Shown here piece after piece: positions 62,778 through 64,000 of a DNA stretch of 64,000 nucleotides. Both the position numbers and the translations under genes were made by a program. Below the pieces are notes generated by a model. It worked only from the letters and a program-made list of their open reading frames with translations, had not been told where the DNA came from and searched no databases. Location of the stretch: NCBI RefSeq assembly GCF_015163075.1, contig NZ_JADDXU010000011.1, positions 248,001-312,000 on the forward strand, in the 5' to 3' direction. The first letter of the stretch is position 1. The number at the start of each line of letters is the position of its first letter. The stretch comes from Streptomyces justiciae. Its GTDB lineage: Bacteria > Actinomycetota > Actinomycetes > Streptomycetales > Streptomycetaceae.

Positions 62778-64000
62778 TCAGTCCCACACCCCGTCGATCA
62801 GTTCCCGCACCGCCACCGGCCGCCCCGTCTCGAAGCACCGGTTGGCCGCGAGCCCGACGGCCAGCGCACGGGCACCGTCGCGCTCCGTCGCCGTCGCCCG
62901 GGAGGCCGCGCCCGCTGCCGGGGCGCCCCCGCCCACCGGCCCGAAGAGCACGTCCAGCATCCGCGGGTCTCCCCCGCCGTGCGCCTCGTGCGCCGTCACC
63001 AGCGGCACGTCCACCGGCGGCTCCCACAGTGGCCGCAGCGTCAGCCGGGCCCCACCCGCGTGCTCCGCGGCGGTGTCCCCGTGCAGCGCGCCGCTACGGG
63101 ACGTGATCCTCGTCGTGGGCCGCTGCCAGCGGCTCTCCTCGACCTCCAGTTCCAGCCGCCCGGCGCTGCCGTTGAACATGACCCGGTAGCCCTCCCACGG
63201 GGAGTAGGCGGTGAGGTGGTACGTCATGGTCGCGCCCCGCGTGTAGCGGACGAGGACCGCCATGTCGTCCTCGATGGTGACGGGGTCCCCGAAGACATTG
63301 CGGTCGCGCAGATAGCCGTCGTCCTGCTCGGCGTCCAGGTAGAGGGCGCGCAGGGTGTCGTCGGCGGCGAGGTCGAGGGCGAAGGGGTCGTCGGCGGCGG
63401 GCCCGGCACCGTGGGCGCGCTCGTACTCGCGGCGCAGTCCGTGGCGTTCGCCGGCGGCACGGCCGTAGAAGGCGAGCCGGCCGTAGCCGAAGACGTCCTG
63501 CGGGGTGTCGGCGAGCCACCAGTTGACCAGGTCGAAGTGGTGGCCGGCCTTGTGCACCAGCAGGCCGCCGCTGCGCTGCCGGTCGCGGTGCCAGCGGCGG
63601 AAGTAGTCGGCGCCGTGGCGGGTGTCGAGGAGCCACTCGAAGTGGACGGAGACGACCTCGCCGATCGCGCCCTCGGCGAGCAGGGCGCGGACGTTCTCGT
63701 GCACCGGGTTGAAGCGGTAATTGAACGCCACCGTCAGGGAGTTGCCGGTGCGCCGGACCGTCTCCAGGACGCGGGCGCAGCGCTCCGCGTCCACGGTCAT
63801 CGGCTTCTCGGTGACCACGCGGCAGCCCGCTTCCAGCGCGGGGACGATGTACCGGTCGTGCTCGGCGTCGATGGTGGTGACGACGACCTCGTGGATCTCT
63901 TCCTTGACCAGTAGGTCGGGGAAGCGCTCGGGCTCCCACTGGGCGGCGGCGGGCTCACCGGCCGCCGCCAGCAGCCCGTTGTGGAAGGCCATCCGGGTCG
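62778..64000 (-). CDS. Gfo/Idh/MocA-family oxidoreductase (5' truncated at window edge)
   Basis: At least 407 residues in frame up to the window edge; the start and the N-terminal Rossmann GxGxxG are beyond it. The visible part includes HEVVVTTIDAEHDRYIVPAL, VVTEKPMTVDAERCARVL (catalytic EKP lysine) and NSLTVAFNYRFNPVHENVRA. GGLLVHKAGHHFDLVNWWLAD is the substrate histidine region, and a long beta-rich C-terminal domain follows. This long form resembles sugar or inositol dehydrogenases and hydrolase-like GH109-type relatives; the NAD-dependent reaction cannot be specified. The convergent zinc-ribbon gene ends 77 nt away. Confidence 0.88.
   Translation of the reverse strand, partial: TRMAFHNGLLAAAGEPAAAQWEPERFPDLLVKEEIHEVVVTTIDAEHDRYIVPALEAGCRVVTEKPMTVDAERCARVLETVRRTGNSLTVAFNYRFNPVHENVRALLAEGAIGEVVSVHFEWLLDTRHGADYFRRWHRDRQRSGGLLVHKAGHHFDLVNWWLADTPQDVFGYGRLAFYGRAAGERHGLRREYERAHGAGPAADDPFALDLAADDTLRALYLDAEQDDGYLRDRNVFGDPVTIEDDMAVLVRYTRGATMTYHLTAYSPWEGYRVMFNGSAGRLELEVEESRWQRPTTRITSRSGALHGDTAAEHAGGARLTLRPLWEPPVDVPLVTAHEAHGGGDPRMLDVLFGPVGGGAPAAGAASRATATERDGARALAVGLAANRCFETGRPVAVRELIDGVWD

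Overview
The window is chromosomal DNA from a high-GC actinomycete, almost certainly a Streptomyces. The signs are a very strong G/C third-codon bias, frequent GTG starts, a mycothiol-type maleylpyruvate isomerase homologue, a 20S proteasome beta subunit, two SpoIIE-type phosphatases, a DUF5133 protein, a Nur-type nickel operator, twin-arginine secreted proteins, and a graspetide precursor/maturase pair of the Streptomyces type. I saw no tRNA, rRNA, CRISPR array, insertion sequence or phage gene. All assignments come from reading the sequence; no database search was run.

Layout. 0-10 kb: mixed housekeeping and regulatory genes, including a two-gene RiPP (graspetide) locus at 2.9-4.2 kb, a GlxA-type regulator, an ABC exporter and an aldo/keto reductase. 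10-14 kb: a Gfo/Idh/MocA oxidoreductase, a 0.56 kb non-coding repeat block, then an APH-like kinase, a small unknown protein and a GNAT acetyltransferase on the minus strand. 14-31 kb: SpoIIE phosphatase, MMPL transporter, sulfite-oxidase-like enzyme, soluble transhydrogenase, amino-acid permease, nickel transporter with a Nur box, a solitary proteasome beta subunit, a YbhN/LPG-synthase-like flippase and a GT-C glycosyltransferase separated by 39-bp tandem repeats, a nucleoside-kinase-like protein, and a divergent HxlR/NmrA pair.

31.6-41 kb is a carbohydrate uptake locus. A solute-binding lipoprotein and two permeases are followed by two large, probably toroid-fold proteins. It is preceded by an ROK regulator, a dyad operator and a divergent BadF-type (N-acetylglucosamine kinase-like) kinase. 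41-50 kb: a Tat-exported PAP2 phosphatase with an autotransporter-type repeat, a second GT39-like glycosyltransferase, an RpiR regulator, an ANTAR-GAF-PAS-SpoIIE protein and a peptidoglycan-binding membrane protein.

50.6-61 kb is a second uptake/degradation region. A family-8 polysaccharide lyase (hyaluronate-lyase type) faces a minus-strand operon. That operon encodes a solute-binding lipoprotein, two permeases, a D-2-hydroxyacid dehydrogenase, a phosphodiesterase-HAD fusion and an ATP-grasp-like protein. A DeoR/LacI hybrid regulator lies upstream. Related GATC-containing sites lie before the lyase, before the transporter and before the regulator, so I infer one regulon. The window ends with a TetR regulator, a zinc-ribbon/OB-fold protein sharing its operator, and a truncated Gfo/Idh/MocA oxidoreductase.

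The most novel-looking items are the phosphodiesterase/HAD/dehydrogenase/ATP-grasp module and its shared operators, the orphan proteasome beta subunit, the graspetide pair without a visible methyltransferase, and the sugar operon with two unassigned toroid-like proteins.
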